Shown here: piece by piece, positions 1 to 10,689 of the stretch
Layout of the letters: each line of letters begins with the position of its first letter
Position numbering within the stretch: the stretch's first letter is position 1
From: Symsagittifera roscoffensis
Lineage: Eukaryota; Xenacoelomorpha; Acoela; Convolutidae
Direction of reading: 5' to 3'
DNA: 64,000 nt
Assembly (NCBI RefSeq): GCF_963678635.1
Contig: NC_087070.1
Coordinates: 27,650,057 to 27,714,056 of the forward strand
Translations under genes and position numbers: made by a program
The notes under the pieces: generated by a model
What the model was told of the DNA's origin: nothing
Seen by the model: only the letters and a program-made list of their open reading frames with translations
Database searches by the model: none

Positions 1-5
1 ATCTA

Positions 6-551
6 GAAAATTCCAAGGATTTTGACTAAAATACGTAATGAAGGGACTCCTGACTGTAACCTCGGTTACTATGACACTTTTGACCTTCTGATTATCCTTT
101 TAAAAAGAGGAGAAGAGAAAAAAACATCAACACTAATCATCTCCCTTTTATAATTATCATTACCAAAAAACTAAATTACAAAAGGGGCCCTTCCGTTTAG
201 TTACGGCAAGTGCACAAGCTGGATAGGGCCATACCAGCGGTATCAAAATGCATATATATCAGCAATGAAGTCATAAATCAGCATTAAATGCATCGTCATA
301 ATGTTAATTTATCTTAGCCGTCCTTCCTCTACAATAGCGCTTATGGAGTTGTCGATAAATTGAACTTTGCGTAGCGATCTGCACCCCCTTATACAAAGTA
401 TAGAGCTCCTCAGGAGCGCGAAGCTTATTTTAGTTCTTAAATACTTGATTACCATATCTTGAAAATTCCAAAGATTTTGACTGGAATATGTGATGAAGGG
501 ACTCCTGACTGTAACCTTGGTTACTATGATACTTTTGACCTTCTGATTGCC
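6..551. repeat. pair of ~90-bp direct repeats around a gene-free stretch
   Basis: Positions 6-96 and 461-551 are about 90% alike and lie 455 bp apart in the same orientation; both run from a shared GAAAATTCCA start to a TTTTGACCTTCTGATT end. The sequence between them, and 552-677 after them, has no coding frame or RNA that I can recognise. They may be the edges of a short mobile element or a simple local duplication; no target-site duplication is visible. Confidence 0.75.
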
Positions 552-692
552 TTAAAAAACGTAATCGATCTTAACGAAAATCTAATTAATCTATAACATT
601 CATCTTTTGATCATTTGAGTTGCTCAAGGTCACCCATATTGTTTTAATTTTTTTTGACCTACTGATGATGTTCAAAGAACTGTTTTCGGTGG

Positions 693-2051
693 ATGTCTGT
701 CAATACAAGTTACGCTGAAATTAAACCATCCGGAAAGCATCTGATTGAGCGGAAGCTACGTAAAACCTATTTCAAGTTAGAAGAGCCTAATTTGAAATAT
801 CAACCCATTGTGTATGAAACGGAATCATGGCCCAGAATTGATCTCAATACACCCCGAGGATATTGTCCGTTTATCTGTTCCCGCGAGGAGCACCTAGAAC
901 GACAAAAGTTAAATAGAGAACCTGGCAAGGGATTGCCGGGTACTTACATACAGAAAGATAGAGAGCTTATCAAACGAATCATTACTTTTTGTGAGTGTTG
1001 CTCAGTTTCACTTAACAACCTGGCTAACCATCTTGAGTCTGAAAGTCATAAGGATTTCGTATCCAATGAGAAGTACTTTCTCCTAATTGATAGCCTTTTG
1101 AAGGAAATAAACAATACCGGACATTTTTTCCTCTGTGTTTTTTTTGACCAAGAGTTTGCATTCGAGAGAAGTCTCCTCAATCATGAAGGATCAGTTGAAA
1201 ACACGGATCAAGCAGAAAACAAAGAAAACTGTTCTTCCGAGCCGATTCCTCAAGAAGGACTGGATTGTTTGAGTAAAGGTGACAAAAGCACTTGCAATAT
1301 AGGGCAAACAGATTGCAGAGAAAAGGACAGTTTCAAGCAAATTGGTAATTCTGGTATTCGGGCAAAAGAAACTTATCAGATAGACTCAAAATTCTCAAAA
1401 CCGAAAACGCCGGCAATTGAGAAAGTTTTGAGCTCTGCTTTTTCTCTTCAAAACTTCAATATTTCGGTTTCCCCCGGGTCTATGATTATTACACTGGGAA
1501 GAAACAACCCGAGTTCTACTGGAATTTGCAATGATATAAGGTCGAATACTTGTGATCTGAGAAAGCGAAAAAAACGACTTTTCAGTCCAATCAAGGGTGA
1601 TCAGATTGTAGACAGATCGAGCATCATCCAAGATGTAAAGAGCTTACGATTAATTCGGAGCGGTTTTGCCGATTGGGGAACGAACAAAAAGACGCGCAGG
1701 ATTTGTCATTCGACATCTGTCAAGAAGCATCAAACAAATATAAATAATTCAATTACGCAAAATTTCCATACTTTTCTGAAAGGTCCCGCTGACGATTATC
1801 TCGTTGTGAAGTCCGATGACACTACTCCTGAAATAAGTGAGGAATCTTTCACAGACAGCTCGGAAAACTTTCTACGTGATCGAGGTCTCGTGGGTTGTAG
1901 CGAATACGATTCTGAGTGCGCTTTTTCGCCACAAATTGGGACAAAACAGAGTAAAAGAAACAGCAACAGTGTCTTCAATTTCGACCAATATGATACTCAG
2001 AAGGAAACAGAAGAAGGGCAATTCGAAGAGGCAAGCAATGGTAATTTTTGA
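693..2051 (+). CDS. dbf4: DBF4-like regulatory subunit of the Cdc7 kinase
   Basis: This 452-aa frame is the only long intact one in the window. Residues ~24-60 match the family's motif M (TYFKLEEPNLKYQPI, then a W-P and a G-x-C-P-F). Residues 100-119 form a DBF-type zinc finger (motif C): C100, C103, H113 and H119 with spacing C-x2-C-x9-H-x5-H, followed by the usual HKDF..NEKY tail. In known species Dbf4 binds and activates Cdc7, which phosphorylates MCM helicase to fire replication origins in the nucleus. Residues ~160-452 are polar and low-complexity, as is usual. The BRCT-like motif N is not seen, so upstream exons probably lie outside the window. An AG at 676-677 could be a splice acceptor that opens the same frame at 678; an in-frame TGA at 666-668 blocks further extension. 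It ends in TGA. It could instead be a retained fragment, but the frame is clean. Confidence 0.8.
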   Translation: MSVNTSYAEIKPSGKHLIERKLRKTYFKLEEPNLKYQPIVYETESWPRIDLNTPRGYCPFICSREEHLERQKLNREPGKGLPGTYIQKDRELIKRIITFCECCSVSLNNLANHLESESHKDFVSNEKYFLLIDSLLKEINNTGHFFLCVFFDQEFAFERSLLNHEGSVENTDQAENKENCSSEPIPQEGLDCLSKGDKSTCNIGQTDCREKDSFKQIGNSGIRAKETYQIDSKFSKPKTPAIEKVLSSAFSLQNFNISVSPGSMIITLGRNNPSSTGICNDIRSNTCDLRKRKKRLFSPIKGDQIVDRSSIIQDVKSLRLIRSGFADWGTNKKTRRICHSTSVKKHQTNINNSITQNFHTFLKGPADDYLVVKSDDTTPEISEESFTDSSENFLRDRGLVGCSEYDSECAFSPQIGTKQSKRNSNSVFNFDQYDTQKETEEGQFEEASNGNF

Positions 2052-2504
2052 AGCTGAGGCTATTAGGCATTTGATTACCGTTCAAACCAAATAATAGATA
2101 AATTTGTTTCAAAGCTCAGGTTTATGTTCCACATCTCTCAGCTGAAAATTTCACCTCAAATCACATAAATAAGCTAGAGAAATTAGGCGATAGCCATTAT
2201 TTCAGTCACTATATAGAAACGAACGTATAATCGTTTCTAGTTAACACGGTGTATTTGATCTTTTTCTTGCTTTAAACGTTGATTTGATTATAAATTAGTT
2301 GGTTGCACGTGTTTGGTATTTCAGTTGTTCATTTTTCCAATTTTATGTTTGCTGAGTTCAGGTTTTCAATTTCTTTCTCGGAGTTTTCCTGATTGCATAT
2401 GAAAAATTGAAGTCTTCTAAGATGGTTGTCAATTGTCAAATTGGCGTATAACACTCGACCTCATTTTGCAGTTGCAAAATACTTTCTTTACTTGTACTTT
2501 TCCT
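2052..2504. other. 3' flank of the DBF4-like gene, no gene seen
   Basis: No coding frame is supported here. The first ~170 bases (to about 2215) recur after the degenerate DBF4 copy near 13,680-13,840 and in part near 16,830-16,880. The duplicated segments therefore included the 3' flank, which argues for DNA duplication rather than retroposition. Confidence 0.6.
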
Positions 2505-2956
2505 TTTAGCGTCTTTTTGTCCCTTCTTCTGAAGAGGTTAGACGGTTTATGACAGCTCTCCATTCAGCTCGGTCTTCAGCTGCAGTCTCGTGTAAACCAG
2601 CGGCTGCCATATCTTGCATGAGGCACTTTCCAGGTTTTCTTGGGTCTTCCTCTTGGTCTGCGACCTGGTGCCTCTGTGTGCATTATTTGCCTTAGCGGAT
2701 TATCTTGATCTTGTCTTCTGTGGATGTTGCCAAACCAGGTCAATCTTCGCTTCCTTGTCACCATTAGAATATCCTCTAGACCACATCTTCTGAGGGTTTC
2801 TGAGCTTGGCATTCGGTCTGACAGCGACACATTGCAGATCATTCTGAGCATCCGGCGGTCACACTCTGTAATAACTGTTTTTTATGTGTGAGTGCCCACG
2901 TTGCAGCTCCATACAAGATGGTTGAGCGGATGCAGGTATTGTATGCCCTTGCCCGA
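2505..2956 (-). mobile_element. LINE (non-LTR retrotransposon) reverse transcriptase, 3' end fragment
   Basis: Read on the minus strand, the frame gives the typical C-terminal end of a LINE reverse transcriptase: an LYGAATW motif near 2905-2920, then MLRMICNVSLSDR, a RRRLTWFGNIHRR stretch, and GRRPRGRPKKTW. A frame change near 2625 is followed by an A.EDRAEWR tail, also typical of these ORFs. Everything upstream, including the catalytic palm, is missing, so this is a 5'-truncated dead copy. It ends abruptly at about 2956, where the first 1.9-kb tandem unit begins. Confidence 0.85.
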
Positions 2957-4854
2957 TGCGACCAGTTGCATTGGAGTTTTCATAGTTATCTATGTCTTTT
3001 CTGAATGTCATGTTTAATAGTTCAACACTCGTTATTGCAATTTATCGGCTTCGAAAAAAATATTTGGTCTGAATTAACACGTCTTTATTTGTTGCCAAAT
3101 CAATCAACTTGGGCTGTTTCACCTGACTGAATGTTTGCAAAATTTCTATTATAAAAAACGGCAGTCAGAATACGCTGTGGATGCAGTGTTCAACTGAACA
3201 CAATATTTTATTCTGCTTAGTGCAAAGTTTGATAAAAAACACTGAGCTGAGATTATCTTCCCTAACGCGAGGTGCTGTCAGGCTAGATACAGTGTTGGCA
3301 AACTGGCCATCAAAAATAACTCTCCAAGTTTTTGTGGTTTCCGAAAAATGGCGTTTTCATGAATTTTTGTTTTGGGGTTGCAAATCTGGCCTCCAAATTT
3401 TACTGCTCGAATCCTTTTGGTTTCAGAAACAGCATTTTTTGATCAAATAGTTTTAATATTAAAGAAAAATACTTACGATTTATGAACTTCTGTTTCTAAA
3501 AGTGGGGTGCTGTCATAGTAGATACAGGAGATGCAAATCTTGACTCCAAATTTTTTTTGCTCGAATTTTTGTGGTTTCATCACTTGCCTCTTTTCCTGAT
3601 TTTTTATTCAATTTTGTACGAATAACGTTGATTTAAAGACAACATATTTTAAAAAAAACACGAAGTTTGAGGGTTGCAAATCTGGCCTAAATTTGTTTTT
3701 GCTTGAAAACTTTGCCTTTTGCAATATGGCGTTTTTTTCTTTTTTTTTTGTAAAACTTTGATTCAAAAAATACCATCAAAACATGAATCTAGGTTCCTTA
3801 TAAAGGGTTGCTTTCAGGGTAGATACTGGATAGCAAGTCTGGCCTTCCAAGTATTACTGCTCGAATACTTTTTCTTTTCGAGATAAGGCGTTACTTTTTG
3901 ATCTTATCAATTTTTGGAAAATTTCCAACCCCACTTTATAGTGCTGTCAGGGTACTCCGAGGGATTGCGAAATTGGCTCTCTCTGTTGTTTTCTTTATTA
4001 GTTTCCGATAAATGACTATTTGAATTTTAATTTTTTGCCCTAATTCTCAGTAATTTAAAGATTTTCTTCAAAACAACCGCTGTATGCTTTATCTTTATGG
4101 TGAAACTCATCAATTGGCCTTACTGGTGAATCTATAAAACGTTGCAAAAACGAATTTGAAAAGTCCTATAGATGAAAAAGTCCTATAGTTGGAGTAAAAC
4201 CTAACGCTCACCTTATTCAAATAGAAATCGTACATTTTGATGTTTGAGAAACATCGAGAACTAGAAACGGCAGAAAGACACAAGGGCTTGGGTATTATCT
4301 ATATTAAGCATAGTTTTTTCTTCCAACAATGCCGCTGGTCACGCTTTTATAATTTAAACTCATCCCACGTCATGTTGTTCAAATCAACCACCGATATCCA
4401 GCTACTTGATCATCTCCAAAGGCAATTATTTTGACCAGTTTTTTAAAACTAATTTAGTATGAACTGGCAACAAAAGACAACTTCGGACATCTTTCATCAT
4501 ATTTTGATTTCCGAACATCAGGCTGTTCGAGATACTCTTCAAATATTAAACTGGACCGTTTTACATTTAATCAGGCAGAGGTGACACCATGACATTGAAC
4601 GTGCAAAATAATTTATTCCGCAGTACTTGGTGCAATCGAACCCAAGTCAACTACAGGGCTTAATTAGAAAATTATCATATGCTCTTGCTGACAAATTGAG
4701 CACTTTTTTTGAGAACTTTGAATAAAACGAAAGTTGGCTCAACTTATTACACTACCCTCGATTGCGTGAATAATAAGGATTGTTTTTTTTTGTAGCCATG
4801 TCAATATAATGAGCTGAAGAATTTGTTAACTCTTTCTAATCTTAAACCGATCAA
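2957..4854. repeat. 1.9-kb tandem unit A, copy 1
   Basis: This is the first copy of a unit that starts at a shared GACCAGTTGCATTGG and recurs at 4855 and 6775. It opens with a ~190-bp head segment (3012-3205) also found before the degenerate DBF4 copies. It continues through a series of loose ~100-150-bp modules with recurring GGTTGCAAATCTGGCC, TGCTCGAAT and GGTTTCCGA motifs, and ends with a decayed ATPase fragment and spacer. Copy 1 diverges from copies 2 and 3 by scattered substitutions and small indels. Confidence 0.9.
4237..4585 (+). pseudogene. Polinton/Maverick-type packaging ATPase, C-terminal relic (unit A copy 1)
   Basis: An ORF of 65 codons (4237-4434) ends with GIIYIKHSFFFQQ, LNSSHVMLFKS and TDIQLLDHLQRQL. 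These line up with the end of the A32/FtsK-HerA-type ATPase better preserved near 27.8 kb and 34 kb (VIYVKHNLFQQSKQSR, FFKSPRDIQQ). After a stop, a shifted frame to ~4585 still shows YELATKDNFGHL and SRYSSN, the next part of the same protein. Walker A and B are absent. Such ATPases pump viral DNA into capsids in Polintons and related dsDNA viruses. This is a heavily decayed fragment. Confidence 0.6.
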
Positions 4855-6774
4855 TGACGACCAGTTGCATTGGAGTTTCCATAGTTATCTATGTCTTTTC
4901 TGATTGTCATGTTTAACAGTTCAACACTCGTTACTGCATTTATCGGCTTCGAAAAACTTATTTTGTCTGGATTAACACGTCTTTATTTGTTGCCCAATCA
5001 ATCAACTTGGACTGTTTGACCTGACTGAATGTTTGCAAACTTTCAATATAAAAAATGGCAGTCAGAATGCTCTGTGGATGCAGTGTTCAACTGAACGCAA
5101 TATTTTATTCTGCTCAGTGCAAAGTTTGATAAAAAACAATGAGCTGAGGTTATCTTCCCTAACGCGAGGTGCTGTCAGGCTAGATACAGTGTTGGCAAAC
5201 TGGACATCAAACATAACTGCCCAAGTTTTTGTGGTTTCCGAAAAGTGGCGTTTTTATGAATTTTTGTTATGGGGTTGCAAATTTGGCCTCTAAATTTTAC
5301 TGCTCGAATCCTTTTGTTTTCCGAAACAGCGTTTTTTATGATTTTTCAGTTTTTGATTAAATAATTTTAAATTTAAAGAAAACACTTACGAACTATGAAC
5401 ATCTGTTTCTAAAAGTGGGTTGCTGTCATAGTAGATACAGGAGATGCAAATCTTGACTCCAAATTTTTTTTGCTCGAATTTTTGTGGTTTCATCACTTGC
5501 CTCTTTTCCTGATTTTTTATTCAGCTTTGTACGAATAACGTTGATTTAAAGACAACATATTTTAAAAAAAACACGAAGTTTGAGGGTTGCAAATCTGGCC
5601 TAAATTTGTTTTTGCTTGAAAACTTTGCCTTTTGCAATATGGCGTTTTTTTCTTTTTTTTTTTGTAAAACTTTGATTCAAAAAATACCATCAAAACATGA
5701 ATCTAGGTTCCTTATAAAGGGTTGCTTTCAGGGTAGATACTGGATAGCAAGTCTGGCCTTCCAAGTATTACTGCTCGAATACTTTTTCTTTTCGAGATAA
5801 GGCGTTACTTTTTGATCTTATCAATTTTTGGAAAATTTCCAACCCCACTTTATAGTGCTGTCAGGGTACTCCGAGGGATTGCGAAATTGGCTCTCTCTGT
5901 TGTTTTCTTTATTAGTTTCCGATAAATGACTATTTGAATTTTAATTTTTTGCCCTAATTCTCAGTAATTTAAAGATTTTCTTCAAAACAACCGCTGTATG
6001 CTTTATCTTTATGGTGAAACTCATCAATTGGCCTTACTGGTGAATCTATAAAACGTTGCAAAAACGAATTTGAAAAGTCCTATAGATGAAAAAGTCCTAT
6101 AGTTGGAGTAAAACCTAACGCTCACCTTATTCAAATAGAAATCGTACATTTTGATGTTTGAGAAACATCGAGAACTAGAAACGGCAGAAAGACACAAGGG
6201 CTTGGGTATTATCTATATTAAGCATAGTTTTTTCTTCCAACAATGCCGCTGGTCACGCTTTTATAATTTAAACTCATCCCACGTCATGTTGTTCAAATCA
6301 ACCACCGATATCCAGCTACTTGATCATCTCCAAAGGCAATTATTTTGACCAGTTTTTTAAAACTAATTTAGTATGAACTGGCAACAAAAGACAACTTCGG
6401 ACATCTTTCATCATATTTTGATTTCCGAACATCAGGCTGTTCGAGATACTCTTCAAATATTAAACTGGACCGTTTTACATTTAATCAGGCAGAGGTGACA
6501 CCATGACATTGAACGTGCAAAATAATTTATTCCGCAGTACTTGGTGCAATCGAACCCAAGTCAACTACAGGGCTTAATTAGAAAATTATCATATGCTCTT
6601 GCTGACAAATTGAGCACTTTTTTTGAGAACTTTGAATAAAACGAAAGTTGGCTCAACTTATTACACTACCCTCGATTGCGTGAATAATAAGGATTGTTTT
6701 TTTTTGTAGCCATGTCAATATAATGAGCTGAAGAATTTGTTAACTCTTTCTAATCTTCTAATCTAAACCGATCA
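4855..6774. repeat. 1.9-kb tandem unit A, copy 2
   Basis: Near-identical to copy 1 in its second half; the 4237-4434 and 6151-6348 frames encode the same 65 residues. The first half has indels, for example an extra stretch near 5335-5400. The spacing to copy 3 is 1,920 bp. It contains the same head segment (4914-5107), modules and ATPase relic. Confidence 0.9.
6151..6499 (+). pseudogene. Polinton/Maverick-type packaging ATPase, C-terminal relic (unit A copy 2)
   Basis: A direct tandem copy of the 4237-4585 relic, 1,914 bp downstream, with the same 65-codon frame (GIIYIKHSFFFQQ to LQRQLF) and the same shifted continuation. The shared breaks show it was already dead when the unit duplicated. 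Confidence 0.6.
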
Positions 6775-7463
6775 ATGACGACCAGTTGCATTGGAGTTTC
6801 CATAGTTATCTATGTCTTTTCTGATTGTCATGTTTAACAGTTCAACACTCGTTACTGCATTTATCGGCTTCGAAAAACTTATTTTGTCTGGATTAACACG
6901 TCTTTATTTGTTGCCCAATCAATCAACTTGGACTGTTTGACCTGACTGAATGTTTGCAAACTTTCAATATAAAAAATGGCAGTCAGAATGCTCTGTGGAT
7001 GCAGTGTTCAACTGAACGCAATATTTTATTCTGCTCAGTGCAAAGTTTGATAAAAAACAATGAGCTGAGGTTATCTTCCCTAACGCGAGGTGCTGTCAGG
7101 CTAGATACAGTGTTGGCAAACTGGACATCAAACATAACTGCCCAAGTTTTTGTGGTTTCCGAAAAGTGGCGTTTTTATGAATTTTTGTTATGGGGTTGCA
7201 AATTTGGCCTCTAAATTTTACTGCTCGAATCCTTTTGTTTTCCGAAACAGCGTTTTTTATGATTTTTCAGTTTTTGATTAAATAATTTTAAATTTAAAGA
7301 AAACACTTACGAACTATGAACATCTGTTTCTAAAAGTGGGTTGCTGTCATAGTAGATACAGGAGATGCAAATCTTGACTCCAAATTTTTTTTGCTCGAAT
7401 TTTTGTGGTTTCATCACTTGCCTCTTTTCCTGATTTTTTATTCAGCTTTGTACGAATAACGTT
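6775..7463. repeat. tandem unit A, copy 3, truncated
   Basis: Follows copy 2 closely from the GACCAGTTGCATTGG start up to the ACGAATAACGTTG near 7463. There it leaves the pattern of copies 1 and 2 and enters a related but different series of modules. It lacks the ATPase relic. Confidence 0.85.
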
Positions 7464-8575
7464 GGTTTGAAAAAAAAGCAAAATTTGAATGGCGGTTGTC
7501 GGGTACATTCAAAGGTTGCAAATCTGCTATCCTAATTTAACTACTGAAATCTTTGTGGTTTCCGAGATATGGCGTTTTCAATGATTTTTTATAAAGTTTT
7601 CAAATGAAACGGATTTAAAAAAAAGTAAAAAATAAAAACACGGAAATCGAAGGGTTGCAAGCCTGGCCTGAATTTTTTTCTGCTCGAAACTTTCTGATTT
7701 CCAAAATATGGCTTTTTTCTTTTTTTTTTCAAAAACCTTAGACTTGGAGGGTTGCTGTCAGGGTAGATACTGGGGTGGCAAATCTGGCCTTCCAAGTATT
7801 TCTGCTCGTTTTTTGGAAATTTTTCATCTCCGTTTTGTGCTGTCAGGGTAATCTGAGGGGTTGCAAACTTGGTTTTAATTTATCATTATTAGTTTTCGTT
7901 ATAAGTTAATTTTAATTTTCTTTTTTTTTCAATAATTTAAAGAATTTCAAAAAAGTCTGATTGATATTGTAAGTTTTGGTTTTTCGAAAAGATGGCGTTT
8001 TTTGTTGTTTCATTTGTCTCAAAAACCTTAGACTTGGAGGGTTGCTGTCAGGGTAGATACTGGGCTGGCAAATCTGGCCTTCCAAGTATTTCTGCTCGTT
8101 TTTTGGAAATTTTTCATCTCCGTTTTGTGCTGTCAGGGTAATCTCAGGGGTTGCAAACTTGGTTTTAATTTATCATTATTAGTTTTCGTTATAAGTTAAT
8201 TTTAATTTTCTTTTTTTTTTCAATAATTTAAAGAATTTCAAAAAAGTCTGATTGATATTGTAAGTTTTGGTTTTTCGAAAAGATGGCGTTTTTTGTTGTT
8301 TTTTCATTTTTTTCAAAAACCTTAGATTTGGAGGGTTGCTGTCAGGGTAGATAGTGGGTTGGCAAATCTGGCCTTCCAATTATTTCTGCTCGTTTTTCGG
8401 AAATTCTTATCTCCGTTTTGTGCTGTCAGGGTAATCTCAGGGGTTGCAAACATGGTTTTAATGTATCATTTTTAGTTTTCGTTGTAAGTTACTTTCAATT
8501 TTCTTTTCAATAATTTAAAGAATTTCAAAATAGTCTGATTGATATTGTAAGTTTTGTTTTTTCGAAAAGATGAAA
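7464..8575. repeat. ~290-bp tandem repeats, three copies, plus a related lead-in
   Basis: Three head-to-tail copies start near 7731, 8022 and 8315. Each carries CTTAGACTTGGAGGGTTGC, a CAAATCTGGCCTTCCAA core, GTGCTGTCAGGGTAATCT and a GATGGCGTTTTTTG end. The lead-in 7464-7730 and unit A use the same core words, so the whole 3.2-8.6 kb stretch seems to have grown from one ancestral module. The apparent minus-strand ORFs here are by-products of the repeat. Nothing else is seen in 8576-8816. Confidence 0.85.
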
Positions 8576-8816
8576 AAAGCCGCTGTATGCTGTCGAAATT
8601 TGAAGGTCCTTTCCTGCGTTAAAATCTAATTTATCTGAAGAAACTCAGTGGTTGACCTTTTTGCAGAAAAATAATCTATAAGTTGATGTTTAATAAGAAA
8701 TGGAATGATTCTTCAAGTTTATGTGAGTGTAATCTGTTGGCAGTCAGTCGTAAATGGCGGCCTAGTTTTTTTGTGCTTTTAAACGACTTAAACCTGGCTC
8801 TATTGCATTATTTTAG

Positions 8817-9170
8817 ATGAACTTAGAAGAAAACAAGAGTAACCGCAGGAGAATAGTGTTTGTTTTAGATCATCTTTCGAAAAGATGTGTGGAGTTTGGG
8901 GCTGAGGGGTTGTTGGACTTAAGAAGCCGTCAGCCGTCAGCCATCTCGTCTCGCGGGCAGGGAAAAGAAGAGTTGAAAAAAGGTCAAGGTTCCCCTCGTG
9001 ATTCTAGTTATACGCAACCGAAACAAGAGAAGAAGAAAACCGGATCTGCAAATATCAATGCGAGGAGATGCAAAAATAAAATTTATATTGCGTTCAGGAA
9101 GTTGAATGAAAAAAAGTTCGACGTTGAAAACTTGGACTCGTTTGCTTTTCAAAAACTTGGTTTGAACTAA
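8817..9170 (+). CDS. unassigned basic ORF, 117 aa
   Basis: A clean ATG-to-TAA frame directly after a TATTTTAG that could be a splice acceptor. The product is lysine/arginine-rich with a hydrophobic start (RRRIVFVLDHL), a polar central linker rich in G, K, Q and S (~45-75) and a C-terminal basic stretch. I do not recognise a family. A reverse-strand frame overlaps it, but the forward frame has a proper ATG and more protein-like composition. It may be an exon of a larger gene or a random frame. Confidence 0.35.
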   Translation: MNLEENKSNRRRIVFVLDHLSKRCVEFGAEGLLDLRSRQPSAISSRGQGKEELKKGQGSPRDSSYTQPKQEKKKTGSANINARRCKNKIYIAFRKLNEKKFDVENLDSFAFQKLGLN

Positions 9171-9492
9171 TCTTTATTTTTTTGGCGGTTGAAAGAATGA
9201 ATTTTTTTTGATGATCTATCCAGCTCAAAAGTAGACGCTATGAGCGGTTACATAGTTACTTAATGTCAAATTCATTTGATTTTTCAGGTTTTATTCGCAA
9301 TCGAAACTTCGATTTTTGTCTAAACTGCATGATTTGGAAAGTTAAATTGCGTCATGTTTTAGGGGGCAAAAGTTATTGAGAAAACATTCAATCCAACAAT
9401 GAAGGTGCAAGAGTCTAGCAATAACCATTCACGAAAATAAACGGCAAACTAGCAAACGGCAAACTAGCAATAAACGTAGTTCAGACTCTTAT

Positions 9493-9810
9493 TTGGTCGT
9501 GATATATTTTTTTATTTTTTCAGGAAAAGTCTTGAAATTGTTTCGGCTCAAATTTACTCTGTTTGAATTTGATTTCTTTTTAAGTTCAGTTCATTTCTTT
9601 TGTTTACACAAGCAAAGCTGGTGTTATAGTATAAACTCGTTTTTTCCAACCGAAGTTAAAATTGTCGCGTTGAAAATATTGTTGCGACCAAATGTGCTCA
9701 TTTTGATCAATAACCAGCTATTAAGTGCAGCCAATGCGAAGGATATTAACACAGACTATTATATTACAAATAGCCTTTTAGCTTCAAGGTATTATGGATC
9801 TATAGCGTAG
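9493..9810 (+). CDS. unassigned ORF, 105 codons
   Basis: This open frame has no good ATG at its start. Its first 40 codons are F/L-rich and may be intron sequence, since a TTTTTCAG acceptor-like site sits at 9517-9524. The later part (TEVKIVALKILLRPN..., ending near 9809) has more balanced composition and could be an exon. No family is recognised. It lies between the 117-aa ORF and the degenerate DBF4 array. Confidence 0.25.
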   Translation: MVVIYFFIFSGKVLKLFRLKFTLFEFDFFLSSVHFFCLHKQSWCYSINSFFPTEVKIVALKILLRPNVLILINNQLLSAANAKDINTDYYITNSLLASRYYGSIA

Positions 9811-10240
9811 AGATAGTGAAAGAGAACCGCAACAAAGGGGTTTCGAACCTGGGCAGGGTCGGATGTTTTTAATGAACTTAAGGCATGTTAGTTAGTAAAT
9901 TTTTTTTTCAAATTGACTGGTACTGCTTATGCGTCATAATTGGCTTGCGTCACTTAGTAATTATGTAGACTAATAATTGGCTTGCGTCACTTAAGAAAAT
10001 TCGTTGACTTGAAGTTTTACTTAATTCATTCAGTTTTTCCCAGTAGCGTTATCGGTCATATTTTTGCTTGTGTATGCGAAGTGCAACTTCGCCTCTGTGA
10101 AATGTAGGGCAGCAGCGATAGTGTTAAGGTCACGAAAAACGTGATCAACTTCTAGCTTCAGGTTTCTTATCAGGTTTCGCAGCGAAATAAAAACTTAACA
10201 TATTGATCCAGTTTTCTCAAATTGGTTCAATTTTTATTAA
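9811..10240. other. gene-free stretch
   Basis: No supported gene. A short direct duplication of TTGGCTTGCGTCACTTA lies at about 9938 and 9974. A GGTTTCGAACC-like word near 9840 was checked as a tRNA T-arm and does not pair. Confidence 0.4.
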
Positions 10241-10440
10241 AAAAGTGTTAACACTCGATATTGCAATTTCTATGCTTCGAAAACCTTGCATTGTGTAAAT
10301 GAACGCGTATTCTTTTATGGCCAAATCAATCATCTGGGGGCTGTTTGACTCAACTGATTGTCTGCATATCTTATATTGAACGGAAATGAGAATGCGCTGT
10401 GGATGCAGTTTTCAACTGTACGAAATGTAATTTGGTCGAG
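10241..10440. repeat. ~190-bp head segment shared by unit A and the DBF4 copies
   Basis: Runs from AACACTCGATATTGCAATT to a TGCGCTGTGGATGCAG core and a few bases beyond. Related segments occur at about 3012-3205, 4914-5107, 6835-7028, 12,495-12,680 and 16,138-16,320. It stands 250-500 bp upstream of each degenerate DBF4 copy and at the head of each unit A. No coding frame is kept, so it behaves as a mobile or duplicated non-coding module. Confidence 0.7.
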
Positions 10441-10689
10441 CGAACAAGGTTCTTTAACTTTAAGGTTTAACAGAAGTATGTTCGGTATGTTCAAGTATGT
10501 TCGGAATCTTACAATTATCTAAAATCTGGAATGATCAAGGATTTTTTTGAAAAGTCAACTCCTAAGACAAGATGGCCTGGATTCTTCAACTTCGAGGCAA
10601 GACAGTGCCTGTTTAGTTTTTCACTAAAACAATGGAATTTTCCATATTTAATCCGTTGAGAACACAGCAAACAAAAAAGTGTTTTTTTT

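Noticed and set aside
693-2051. Reassigned genetic code with TAA/TAG read as glutamine
   Set aside because: The in-frame stops in several genes invite this idea, but the intact DBF4-like frame has ~19 glutamines all coded CAA/CAG, the 273-codon frame at 47,013-47,834 also has many glutamines and no internal TAR, and TGA interrupts some of the same relic frames. Ordinary stops in pseudogenes fit better.
9836-9862. tRNA T-arm-like word GGTTCGAAACC on the minus strand
   Set aside because: The bases around it do not form a 5-bp T stem, and no acceptor, D or anticodon arm can be paired upstream.
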